Positions 1-6,538 are shown, counted from the stretch's first letter. The stretch: DNA of 8,853 nucleotides from Actinomycetes bacterium (GCA_023404805.1 JAEYAL010000362.1:1-8853), one strand, 5' to 3'. Made by a program: numbers and translations. The notes: generated by a model from the letters alone, not told the origin.

Positions 1-1
1 G

Positions 2-868
2 GCCGAGGCCCTCGCTGCGGCGGCGGCCGCGCAGGGGCCCGTCGCGTTCCGCGTGCTCGACGCCGCCGGCGCGGTCCTCGCACAGGCGTCAGCGCAAGCC
101 GCGCCGCTCGACCTCGGCGCGTCCTACGACGCCGCGAGCGCCGACCCCGACACGGTGACCTCGGCGCTGCTGCCGCTCAGCGGCGGCGTCGCACGCGTCG
201 AGGCGGTCGTCGACGGCCGCATCGTCGCGCAGCTCGACCGCGGCAGCGCTCCGGCCATCACGTTCGCCTCGCCGGCCGCGGGCGCCACGCTCCCCGCAAG
301 CGGGCCGTTCAAGCTCGACGCGCGGATCAGCGACCCCGACGGCGACCCGCTCACCTCGACCGTCGAGGCGTCCTACGACGCCGGCGCCACCTGGACCGGG
401 CTCATCACCACCTCAGACCCCGCTGCGCTCGCGTTCGACGCCGCGGTCCTGCGGCCGACCGCGTCCGGCGCCGGCCGCCTGCGCGTGACCGTCCGAGACG
501 GGTTCCATCAGGTCAGCGCGACCAGCGGGCCGCTCACGTTCCCCGGGCCGCCAGCGGGCGTCGAGATCAGCGGTGCCCCGGCCACCGGCCGCAAGACCTG
601 GAAGCTCGTGCGCGGCGAGGGCACCGTGCTCACCGCTGAGCTGGTCGGCCGAGCGAGCGGACCGGTCCGGTGGACCTCCGGCGGGCGCAGGCAGTCCGGC
701 TCCAAGCGCGTCGGCACCGGCAGCACCTTCCTGCCGGGCAGGCTCAAGCCAGGCCGCCACACCCTCTACGCATCGGCCAAGGCGGGCAAGCGGACCGTGC
801 GCTCCGCGCCGCTCAAGCTGCGCGTGGTGCCGTCGCCGCTCACGAAGACCGACAAGCGCCGCCGCTGA
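2..868 (+). CDS. C-terminal part of a secreted Ig-like multidomain protein (5' end outside window)
   Basis: The reading frame is open from the first bases of the window to a TGA at 866-868 (288 residues visible), so the true start lies upstream. The visible part is rich in Ala, Gly, Pro, Ser and Thr, has no cysteine, and is built of predicted beta-sandwich modules. One module, roughly residues 86-180, contains the acidic turn DPDGDPLT followed by a YDAGATW stretch, a pattern common in bacterial Ig-like or cadherin-like repeats. A second module runs from about 185 to the end. The protein closes with a basic tail, TKTDKRRR. Such modules usually form stalks or adhesion parts of exported proteins or follow a catalytic domain such as a peptidase. 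Which applies here cannot be told because the N-terminus is missing. Export is inferred from composition only. No sorting signal or C-terminal membrane helix is visible. Confidence 0.8.
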   Translation, partial: AEALAAAAAAQGPVAFRVLDAAGAVLAQASAQAAPLDLGASYDAASADPDTVTSALLPLSGGVARVEAVVDGRIVAQLDRGSAPAITFASPAAGATLPASGPFKLDARISDPDGDPLTSTVEASYDAGATWTGLITTSDPAALAFDAAVLRPTASGAGRLRVTVRDGFHQVSATSGPLTFPGPPAGVEISGAPATGRKTWKLVRGEGTVLTAELVGRASGPVRWTSGGRRQSGSKRVGTGSTFLPGRLKPGRHTLYASAKAGKRTVRSAPLKLRVVPSPLTKTDKRRR

Positions 869-909
869 GCTGCCTGCGACACATGGCGGTGCCGCGCGCG
901 AGCGCAGTT

Positions 910-973
910 TTGGCGCGTCCACCCCTGCAAGTTTGCAGAGGGGTCTGCATATCTGCAGGGGGTGGGGCGCCAA
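910..973. promoter_or_regulatory. Nested inverted repeat with two tandem CTGCA-N4-TGCAG palindromes (candidate operator)
   Basis: Two 14-bp palindromes of the same format, CTGCA-N4-TGCAG, lie at 925-938 and 945-958, start to start exactly 20 bp apart, about two helical turns. They sit inside a larger inverted repeat: TTGGCGC at 910-916 pairs with GCGCCAA at 967-973, and CCACCCC at 919-925 pairs with GGGGTGG at 959-965. Two equally oriented sites on one face of the helix, about 95 bp before the AIM24 start, are what a dimeric regulator's double operator would look like. The same bases could also fold as an RNA or DNA hairpin and end transcription of the upstream gene, although no T-run follows. 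Confidence 0.45.
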
Positions 974-996
974 GACTGCCGGATACCGTCGGTCTT
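972..996 (+). other. Hairpin in the leader region of the AIM24 operon
   Basis: AAGACTGCCGG (972-982) faces CCGTCGGTCTT (986-996) across a three-base ATA loop. Of 11 positions, nine pair normally, one is a G-U wobble and one is a mismatch. It starts where the larger inverted repeat ends, sharing two bases (972-973), so the outermost pairs of the two structures exclude each other. No U-run follows. It could be part of a terminator, a leader element or an operator. Confidence 0.4.
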
Positions 997-1052
997 CAAC
1001 GACTCGGAAATTCTGATTCACGCCAGCCGTTGGCGCGTTTAGGGTGTCGCGC

Positions 1053-1694
1053 ATGCCAACCTTCAGACTCAACGGGACGCGCCTGCTTGAAGTCGACATC
1101 GCCAACGAGGGCTTCCGCGCCCTCAACGGCTCGATGGTCGCCTACACGGGCCAGGTCCAGTTCAAGCGCCAGGGGATGACTGCCGGAGGCGGCGGCATCT
1201 TCGGCGCCGCCAAGCGCAAGCTCTCGGGCGAATCGGTCACGCTCATGGACTGCACCGGCAGCGGGACGGTCTACATCGCCAACGAGGCGCAGGAGATCAA
1301 CCTCGTCGAGCTCAATGGCGAGACGCTGTTCGTCGAGGCGAGCAACCTCGTCGCCCTCTCCTCGTCGATCCAGACCGACGTCAAGTTCAACGGCCTGCGC
1401 GGCATGAGCACGGGCCAGGGGCTCGCGACCACCGTCGCGACCGGCAACGGCACCCTGGCGATCACGACCGACGGCCCGGCGATCATCCTCGAGGTCTCGC
1501 CTGGCCAACCGCTGTGCGTCGACCCGCAGGCCTACGTCTGCCACAAGGGCCAGCTCCAGCAGGACTTCATCACCGACGTCAACTGGCGGACCGCGATCGG
1601 ACAGAACTCGGGCGAGTCGTTCCAGCTGCGCTTCCAGGGGCAGGGCGTCGTCTACATCCAACCGGCCGAGCGCCAGGGCGGGATTGATCTCTGA
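1053..1694 (+). CDS. AIM24 family protein, first of three
   Basis: This 213-residue protein belongs to the AIM24 family (formerly DUF124, TIGR00266-like), all-beta proteins named after a yeast mitochondrial protein and related in fold to the TRAP RNA-binding domain. No biochemical activity is established for bacterial members. Family features visible are the early 'lngsMVAYTGQVQF' segment (about 25-37), a Gly-rich turn (44-51), the GESVTL strand (59-64), the signature VDPQAYVCHKG (156-166) and the closing SGESFQLRFQGQG-VYIQPAER region (186-207). There is no signal peptide or membrane helix, so it is probably cytoplasmic. I chose the ATG at 1053 over the in-frame GTG at 1044 because AGGGTG at 1041-1046 then serves as ribosome binding site with a six-base spacer. 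Its stop overlaps the next start by one base (TGATG), so translation is probably coupled. Confidence 0.9.
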   Translation: MPTFRLNGTRLLEVDIANEGFRALNGSMVAYTGQVQFKRQGMTAGGGGIFGAAKRKLSGESVTLMDCTGSGTVYIANEAQEINLVELNGETLFVEASNLVALSSSIQTDVKFNGLRGMSTGQGLATTVATGNGTLAITTDGPAIILEVSPGQPLCVDPQAYVCHKGQLQQDFITDVNWRTAIGQNSGESFQLRFQGQGVVYIQPAERQGGIDL

Positions 1695-2344
1695 TGGCAC
1701 AACTCGAGAAGATCAACGGCAAGATGGTCTCCGCGCAGATCACGCCGGGTGAGACCGTCTACGCGCGCAAGGGCGCGATGCTCAGCTACACCGGCGAGGT
1801 GCAGTTCGTGCCGTCGACGACTGCTGGCCAGGGCATGGGCGGGTTCGTCGGGCGCATGGTCGCCGGCGAGAGCGTCCCGCTGATGATCGCCCAGGGCCAC
1901 GGCCTCGTGCTGTTCGGCCACGGCGGCTTCCAGACCAAGATCGTGCAGCTCGACGGGGTGAACAACCTCACCGTCGAGGCCGACAAACTGCTGCTCTATG
2001 ACGGCTCGCTGCAGGCCGGCACGCAGTTCCTCGCGCAGAACGGCGGCATCCGCGCCGTCGTGCAGGGGCAGATGACGGGCCAGGGCCTGTTCACCACCGT
2101 GCTGTCGGGCGTCGGCAACGCCGTGCTGCTCAGCCACGGGCCGGTCTTCGAGATCCCGATCGGCCAGGGCGAGGTCGCCGTCGACCCGCAGGCCTACGTT
2201 GGCCACAAAGGCAACGTCGATGTGAAGCTCGATGCCAACGTCTCGTGGCGCGACGCCGTGGGCAAGGGTTCCGGCGAGGCGTTCCAGCTCAAGCTGACGG
2301 GCCAGGGCACGGTCTACGTGCAGGCCTCCGAGAGGAAGATCTGA
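1694..2344 (+). CDS. AIM24 family protein, second of three
   Basis: This 216-residue AIM24 family protein is a clear paralogue of its upstream neighbour. It shares the KGAMLSYTGEVQF segment (26-38), a Gly-rich turn with FVGRMVAGES (51-60), the same signature VDPQAYVGHKG (163-173), and the ending SGEAFQLKLTGQGTVYVQASER (193-214). It has no cysteine, unlike the first protein, and no signal peptide or membrane segment. Its ATG overlaps the upstream TGA by one base. The nearest purine-rich stretch (GGCGGGA at 1677-1683) is distant from the start, so expression probably relies on ribosomes finishing the first gene. Its own TGA overlaps the third start in the same way. The role is unknown. Three linked paralogues suggest subunits of one heteromeric assembly, which is inference. 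Confidence 0.9.
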   Translation: MAQLEKINGKMVSAQITPGETVYARKGAMLSYTGEVQFVPSTTAGQGMGGFVGRMVAGESVPLMIAQGHGLVLFGHGGFQTKIVQLDGVNNLTVEADKLLLYDGSLQAGTQFLAQNGGIRAVVQGQMTGQGLFTTVLSGVGNAVLLSHGPVFEIPIGQGEVAVDPQAYVGHKGNVDVKLDANVSWRDAVGKGSGEAFQLKLTGQGTVYVQASERKI

Positions 2345-3096
2345 TGAGCCAAGTCACGCTCAACCCCCAGACGCTGCCGGTCAACGACAACGTCAACCCG
2401 TACGCCTTCTGCGTCGACCTCAACGGCCAGTACTTCGTGCAGAAGGGCAAGATGATCGCCTACTACGGGCAGATCAAGTTCGAGGCGCTCTCGATGGGCG
2501 GCCTCTCGCAGCTCGTCGCCGGGCACTTCAGCTCGCCGCTCTACCACCAGGACTGGACCGTCGCGACCGGCCAGGGCAAGCTGATCCTCGGCGACCGCGG
2601 GTTCGACATCAACTCGTTCGATCTCGACAACGGCAACCTCACTGTGCGGGCCTCGAGCCTGCTGGGGTTCGAGGCGACGCTGCAGCTCAAGCAGTCGATC
2701 GTCCCTGGGTTCCTGACGCTGATCGGCACCGGCAAGTTCCTCGCGTCGTCCAACGGCCCGGTGCACTTCGTCGAGCCGCCCGTGCGCGTCGATCCGCAGG
2801 CGCTGGTCGGTTGGGCCGACTGCCCGTCGCCGTGCCACCACTACGACCACGCCTACATGGCGTCGGTCATGGGCATGGTCGGCCAGATGTTCGGCCGCGG
2901 CGGCTCCGGTGAGGAGCACCAGTTCGACTTCACCGGCGCGGGCACCGTGCTCATGCAGTCGTCGGAGTCGGTCGACGACACCGGCGTGCTGCGCGAGATG
3001 CAGTCGCAGGTCTACGGGCTCGGCGTGCCGGGCCTCCAGCAGATGCAGGCGACGGTCAACCAGCGCCTCATGCAGGAGCAGCAGAGCGGCATGTAG
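2344..3096 (+). CDS. AIM24 family protein, third of three, with Cys/His cluster and C-terminal extension
   Basis: This 250-residue protein is a more diverged AIM24 member. It keeps the QKGKMIAYYGQIKF segment (33-46), a VDPQALVGW signature (149-157) in place of VDPQAYVxHKG, and the SGEEHQFDFTGAGTVLMQS ending (188-206). Between these it carries a cluster, C160, C164, H165, H166, D168 and H169, then a Met-rich stretch with three GM/GQM turns (171-184), absent from the two upstream paralogues. A C-terminal tail of about 40 residues, Gln- and Met-rich, is predicted helical. I chose the ATG at 2344 because it overlaps the upstream TGA (TGATG) and AGAGGAAG at 2331-2338 is a good ribosome binding site. 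A longer version starting at 2245 would lie within the upstream gene. The cluster could bind a metal, but this is only inference. No export signal is seen. Confidence 0.88.
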   Translation: MSQVTLNPQTLPVNDNVNPYAFCVDLNGQYFVQKGKMIAYYGQIKFEALSMGGLSQLVAGHFSSPLYHQDWTVATGQGKLILGDRGFDINSFDLDNGNLTVRASSLLGFEATLQLKQSIVPGFLTLIGTGKFLASSNGPVHFVEPPVRVDPQALVGWADCPSPCHHYDHAYMASVMGMVGQMFGRGGSGEEHQFDFTGAGTVLMQSSESVDDTGVLREMQSQVYGLGVPGLQQMQATVNQRLMQEQQSGM

Positions 3097-3103
3097 CTGC
3101 CTG

Positions 3104-3134
3104 GTCCGGGCCGCGCGGCGGCGGCGCCCCGGAC
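3104..3134 (+). terminator. GC-rich hairpin just after the AIM24 operon
   Basis: GTCCGGG at 3104-3110 pairs perfectly with CCCGGAC at 3128-3134 across a 17-base GC-rich loop that can fold further. It starts seven bases after the stop of the third AIM24 gene. There is no U-run, which is common for terminators in GC-rich actinobacteria. The position between convergent genes favours a terminator role. Confidence 0.45.
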
Positions 3135-3136
3135 AG

Positions 3137-3183
3137 ACGGGATGGATGGATTACCCGGCGTAGGGCCGGGTAATCCGACCCGT
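3137..3183. repeat. Palindromic repeat element, copy A
   Basis: GGATTACCCGGC (3148-3159) pairs perfectly with GCCGGGTAATCC (3165-3176) around a five-base loop. Outer arms ACGGG (3137-3141) and CCCGT (3179-3183) pair as well. The left arm carries an extra four bases (an ATGG duplication) compared with copy B, and the right arm differs at two positions. The element is closely related to the palindrome at 3203-3245 and could act as a bidirectional terminator between the convergent genes. Confidence 0.7.
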
Positions 3184-3202
3184 ACGTTTCGCCGCTCGAG
3201 GT

Positions 3203-3245
3203 ACGGGATGGATTTCCCGGTCTATAGCCGGGTAATCCATCCCGT
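3203..3245. repeat. Palindromic repeat element, copy B
   Basis: The 18-base left arm ACGGGATGGATTTCCCGG (3203-3220) pairs with the right arm CCGGGTAATCCATCCCGT (3228-3245) with a single T-T mismatch, around the seven-base spacer TCTATAG. The right arm is the reverse complement of the sequence that copy A has on its left, so both copies derive from one 43-base palindrome with 18-base arms and a 7-base spacer. Copy B ends 12 bases from the stop of the minus-strand DUF1304 gene, so it may also serve as that gene's terminator. Confidence 0.75.
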
Positions 3246-3257
3246 CCGCGACTCGCG

Positions 3258-3686
3258 TCAGGCGAAGGCGATGACCAGCAGCGCTGCCAGCGGCAGCAGG
3301 CCCTGGATCGCCGAGCCGCGGGCCATCTTGCCCTTGGAGCTGATCAGCAGGACGGCGGCCGCGCCGAGCATGCAGGCGAGGCCGAAGACGGCGGCGCCGT
3401 AGCCCGCGTCGCCGGACAGGATCCCGCCGCCGTAGTAGAGGCCGTTGTCGCCCGGGGTCGGCCCGGCGCCGACCAGGATCACCCCGGCGATCACGCCGAT
3501 CGCCAGAAACAGGTTGTAGAAGCCCTGGTTCAGCGCGAGCGCCTTGGTCACCTCGGCTTCGTCCTGCGACTTCAGCCCGAACGTCTTCCACGTCGATGGC
3601 TTCGACCACGCGATGCTCTCCAGGTAGAAGAAGAACACGTGGATTAGGGCCGCAAGCACGGCGAGGATCTGAGCGGCGACCGGCAT
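3258..3686 (-). CDS. DUF1304 family integral membrane protein
   Basis: This 142-residue protein looks like a DUF1304 member, a family of small four-helix membrane proteins of unknown function. Hydrophobic segments at about 3-22, 56-75, 95-115 and 124-141 are predicted membrane helices. The family hallmarks are the first-helix pattern ending in H-x4-YLE (residues 16-23), a KTFGL motif (34-38) and NQGFYNLFLA (53-62) leading into helix two. The inserted stretch PTPGDNGLYYGGG (76-88) is longer than in many relatives and is probably extracytoplasmic. The ATG at 3684-3686 is preceded on the minus strand by TAGGG, about seven bases upstream, an acceptable ribosome binding site. It lies 62 bases downstream of the large LuxR-type regulator on the same strand, so co-transcription is possible. 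It converges with the AIM24 operon. Confidence 0.85.
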   Translation of the reverse strand: MPVAAQILAVLAALIHVFFFYLESIAWSKPSTWKTFGLKSQDEAEVTKALALNQGFYNLFLAIGVIAGVILVGAGPTPGDNGLYYGGGILSGDAGYGAAVFGLACMLGAAAVLLISSKGKMARGSAIQGLLPLAALLVIAFA

Positions 3687-3713
3687 GCGCCGACCCTATC
3701 CGGTGCGCCCCGC

Positions 3714-3797
3714 GCGGCCACGCGCGCGAGCTTCGGCGGTGCGCGCCGCTAGCGGCTGGCGCTACGCACGGAGGCGGCCACGCGCGCCTCGGCGGTG
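3714..3797. repeat. Imperfect direct repeat across the stop of the LuxR-type regulator gene
   Basis: GCGGCCACGCGCGC occurs at 3714-3727 and again at 3774-3787. Each copy is followed after a short variable stretch by TCGGCGGTG (3733-3741 and 3789-3797). The copies are 60 bp apart. One lies in the last coding codons of the regulator, the other just past its stop codon, with about four extra bases. This looks like an old short duplication of the gene's 3' end. GC-rich low-complexity sequence makes a chance match more likely than usual. Confidence 0.45.
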
Positions 3798-6496
3798 TGG
3801 CGTCCGCCAGGCTGTGCGACAGAGCCGCTCGGCGTGAGGAGGCGCAGCTCGATCGCGCGGGCGACGGCGTCGCGCCGCGAGTCGACATCGAGCTTGCGGT
3901 AGACGTGCCGCACGTGCGTCTTGACGGTGTTCACCGAGACGAACAGCTCCGACGCCACCTCGGCGTACGGCATCGAGGTCGGCATGTACCGCAGCACGAC
4001 CAGCTCGCGTTCGCTGAGGGGCTCGCTCACGTTGAGCGGCGCAGACTCCCGCCGCAGCGAGGCGCTTGAGCCGTCCAGCGCGGCGAGCAGCTCTTCGACG
4101 AGCGAGCGGTGGGCGGTGCCCTGGCGGATCAGCTTGCGCAGCAGCAGCGCCGTGCGCAGGCCGCCGTCGACGAGCGGGCGGCGGTAGCCGCGAGGCTCGG
4201 CGAGGTCGAGCGCCCGCTCCATCGACGTGATGGCGTCGTCCTGCTCGTGCAGCATGTCGAGGGCGAGCCCGCGGACGGCCCAGCCTTCGATCGCGGCAGC
4301 CGGAGGAGCTCCGGCCTGCCGGAGGAGCCGGTCGGCGACGGCGACCGCCTGCTGGGGCTCGTGCATCCCGAGCCGAACGGCGGCCGCGGCGGCCAGGCCG
4401 GTCGGGTCATCGCGCCGTTCGAGCTCGGTGGCGAGGCGGTCAGCGGCGTCATGTTCGCCGAGGGCGAGCCGCGCGCGGGCTTCGGCGCCGTCGACCGCTG
4501 CCTGCAGGATGCTGGGCAGCGCGTGGTCGTCGTACGTGGCGGTGAGCCGCAGGAGCTGGGCCAGGCCGGTTTCGGGCTCGCCGCGGAGGGCGTCGAGCCG
4601 CGCCGACACCACGCCGATCATCGCCCGCAGGTTGCGCTCGCCGCTGCGGCCCAGCGCTTCGAGCGCGTCGTCGGTCGAGCGCGCAGCGCCGTCGAGGTCG
4701 TTCCACAGGAACGCGACGGTGGCGAGCGCCACATGGGCCGGAGCGGCATGCGAGTCGGCGGCCCAGCCGCGCTCTGCCGCGGCGTCGAGTGCCGCGCAGG
4801 CCTCGCGGTGGGCCTCCACGAGACGGCCCTGGAGCACGTCGACGAGCGCCGACCAGCCGCGCGCGCTCACGAGCACCGATTCGTTGCCGGCTTCGTCGGC
4901 GAGCGCGCCACCGGCCTTCAGGTCGCTGGCGGCGGCGTCGAGGTCGCCGAGCCAGATCTCCGCGACGCCGAGGCTGACGCGCGCCAGCGCCCGCAGCGCC
5001 TTCGTCATCGACCGATCCCAGCGGCTTGCGAGCACGCGCCGGGCGGCGTCGACGGCGGCGGCCGGATCGCCTTCGCTGCGGCTGCGGAACAGCATCGTCA
5101 TAGCCAGGCTCACGTCATACGGGCGCCGCCGCTCCGGGGGCAGGCCCGGCGCGAGCTCGGCGGCGATGTCGAGGAGCTCCTGGGCGTCGTCGCCGCCCTC
5201 TTCGAGCTCGATGCCGGCGACCGCGAGCGCGACCTCCGCCGAGGACCGCACGACCTCGACGGGCAGTTTGCTCGTCAGCGAGCGCAGCACGGCCGCCTCG
5301 CCGTCGAGGGTGAGCGGCAGCCAGTGGTCGATGAGGAGCTGGCCGGCGAGCTCCCAGTCTTCGGCCTGGATCGCATGGCTGATGGCTTCGAGCGGCTCGC
5401 CGTGGGTGGCGTGCCATTGCGCGGTTCGGCCGTGGAGCCCTGGGATCTCGGCGGGGATCTGGCGGCGCTGCAGCAGCAGGAGCGCGCGCACGAACAGCGG
5501 GTGGTAGCGGTACCACTGCTCTGGCGTGTCGAGTAGCGGCACGATCAGCAAGTTCCGGCGCACAAGATCGTCGAGCAATTCCGCGCTGTCGGTCGCGTCG
5601 CGCATCGCGTCGGCGAGTGACGCGGACACTCGCGACACCCCTGCGGTTGCGAGCAGGAAGTCGGCGTGTTCGCTCGGCAGGCCGGTGAAGACCTCGTCGA
5701 TCAGGTAGTCGAGCACCGGGCGGTGGTCACCGGCGAAGTCGCGGGCGAAGTCGTGCCCGGCCGGCGCTTGCCGCAGCGAGAGGGCGGCGATCCGCAGGCC
5801 GGCGGCCCATCCTTCAGTCTTGGCCCAGAGAGAATCGACGGCATCGGCAGGCGTGGCGGGCTGTTCCTGGTGCAGGAGCTGGCGCGCCTCGTCGAGCGTG
5901 AACTCGAGGTCGGTCAGGCGCAGCTCGGAGACGGAGCCAGCCATGCGCAGCCGCTGCAGCCGCAGCGAGGGATCGACGCGCGTCGCGAAGATCAGGCGCA
6001 GGCCCTCCGGGGCGTGCTCGAGCAGCAGGTCGAGATCCGACAGGACGTCGGACCGGCGCAGCTCCTGCGCGTCGTCGAGCACGAGCGTCACCCGGCGCTG
6101 GCTGCTGGCGGCGGCGTTGATGAAGCTCGCGATGAAGCCGTCGAAGGAGCCGAGCGGCGGTGGCCGCAGGCCTGCCAGCGGGTCGACGCCCGGCTCGAGC
6201 ACGCGCGCGAGGGCGGCGCTGACGTCGCGCCAGAAGTGGCGGCGGTCGTCGTCGGCGTTGTTCAGCGAGAGCCAAGCGACCCGTTCGGGCTGGCGCTGCT
6301 GGATCCAATCGGTGAGCAACGCCGTCTTGCCGGAGCCGGCCGGGGCGGCGAGCAGCGTGAGGGGGAGATCGGCGGACGCGTCGAGCGCGTCGAGGAGCCT
6401 CGTACGCGATACCAGCGCCGTGGTCCCCGGCGGAACGAGGCGCGCGGCGATCACCGGCGCTTCGGCATTGCTCATGCTGGCTGCGGGTGCCTGCAT
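3749..6496 (-). CDS. Large LuxR-family (LAL/MalT-like) ATP-binding transcriptional regulator
   Basis: This 915-residue protein has the layout of MalT-like regulators (LAL, STAND class): an N-terminal NTPase, a long helical sensor region and a C-terminal LuxR DNA-binding domain. The Walker A motif is APAGSGKT (51-58) and the Walker B is LVLDD (138-142). The middle, about 400-800, is Ala/Leu-rich helical sequence of TPR type. The LuxR helix-turn-helix spans about 826-887, with LSERELVVLRY and the recognition helix around SVNTVKTHVRHVYRKL. A 28-residue low-complexity tail follows. Family members bind ATP and a small ligand, multimerise and activate promoters. The ligand here is unknown. I chose the ATG at 6494-6496 because GGGGAGAG lies about six bases before it. 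The frame stays open to 6670, but that start would overlap the upstream regulator gene and lacks the family sequence. A later ATG at 6475 has no ribosome binding site. Confidence 0.92.
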   Translation of the reverse strand: MQAPAASMSNAEAPVIAARLVPPGTTALVSRTRLLDALDASADLPLTLLAAPAGSGKTALLTDWIQQRQPERVAWLSLNNADDDRRHFWRDVSAALARVLEPGVDPLAGLRPPPLGSFDGFIASFINAAASSQRRVTLVLDDAQELRRSDVLSDLDLLLEHAPEGLRLIFATRVDPSLRLQRLRMAGSVSELRLTDLEFTLDEARQLLHQEQPATPADAVDSLWAKTEGWAAGLRIAALSLRQAPAGHDFARDFAGDHRPVLDYLIDEVFTGLPSEHADFLLATAGVSRVSASLADAMRDATDSAELLDDLVRRNLLIVPLLDTPEQWYRYHPLFVRALLLLQRRQIPAEIPGLHGRTAQWHATHGEPLEAISHAIQAEDWELAGQLLIDHWLPLTLDGEAAVLRSLTSKLPVEVVRSSAEVALAVAGIELEEGGDDAQELLDIAAELAPGLPPERRRPYDVSLAMTMLFRSRSEGDPAAAVDAARRVLASRWDRSMTKALRALARVSLGVAEIWLGDLDAAASDLKAGGALADEAGNESVLVSARGWSALVDVLQGRLVEAHREACAALDAAAERGWAADSHAAPAHVALATVAFLWNDLDGAARSTDDALEALGRSGERNLRAMIGVVSARLDALRGEPETGLAQLLRLTATYDDHALPSILQAAVDGAEARARLALGEHDAADRLATELERRDDPTGLAAAAAVRLGMHEPQQAVAVADRLLRQAGAPPAAAIEGWAVRGLALDMLHEQDDAITSMERALDLAEPRGYRRPLVDGGLRTALLLRKLIRQGTAHRSLVEELLAALDGSSASLRRESAPLNVSEPLSERELVVLRYMPTSMPYAEVASELFVSVNTVKTHVRHVYRKLDVDSRRDAVARAIELRLLTPSGSVAQPGGRHTAEARVAASVRSASR

Positions 6497-6513
6497 AACT
6501 CTCTCCCCGACGT

Positions 6514-6538
6514 CCGGTCCGGAGATGGGCAGGACCGG
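6514..6538 (-). other. Hairpin in the leader of the LuxR-type regulator gene
   Basis: CCGGTCC (6514-6520) and GGACCGG (6532-6538) form a perfect seven-base stem around an 11-base loop. It lies in the 133-base gap between the response regulator gene and the large regulator, about 17 bases before the start codon and just upstream of the ribosome binding site (minus-strand GGGGAG, about 6503-6508). It could modulate translation, stop read-through from the upstream gene, or be an operator. There is no T-run. Confidence 0.3.

Larger units (their letters stand above)
869..1052. other. Intergenic region before the AIM24 operon, dense in dyad symmetry
   Basis: This 184-base gap holds no plausible gene. 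It contains the nested inverted repeat at 910-973 and the hairpin at 972-996, described separately. A short AT-richer stretch follows at about 1007-1020. I could not find a convincing -35/-10 pair, so the operon's promoter is not located. A Shine-Dalgarno-like AGGGTG at 1041-1046 sits six bases before the ATG at 1053. The symmetric elements could terminate the upstream gene, bind a regulator of the AIM24 operon, or fold in its leader RNA. Confidence 0.6.

Noticed and set aside
869..1052. TRAP-like (GAG/UAG repeat) RNA-binding site in the AIM24 leader, considered because AIM24 shares a TRAP-like fold
   Set aside because: No regular series of GAG or TAG triplets with short spacers is present in the leader, so autoregulation of the TRAP type is not supported.
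996..1700. Minus-strand frame (234 codons) opposite the first AIM24 gene
   Set aside because: The plus strand carries clear AIM24 motifs. The antisense product is acidic/Arg-rich low-complexity sequence typical of shadow frames, and similar ones lie opposite the second and third AIM24 genes.
3137..3245. CRISPR array
   Set aside because: There are only two related units, each a long palindrome, separated by a single 19-base stretch, with no regular spacer series and no cas genes.
3687..3748. Separate promoter or small gene in the gap between the large regulator and the DUF1304 gene
   Set aside because: The 62 bases are GC-rich with no promoter-like hexamers and only the second copy of a short repeat. 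Nothing else can be supported.
4109..5536. Long open frame (475 codons) on the plus strand opposite the large LuxR-type regulator
   Set aside because: It is the antisense shadow of a well-supported gene in GC-rich DNA. Its product is low-complexity Arg/Gly/Ala/Glu sequence with no recognisable domain, and the minus strand encodes Walker motifs and a LuxR domain.
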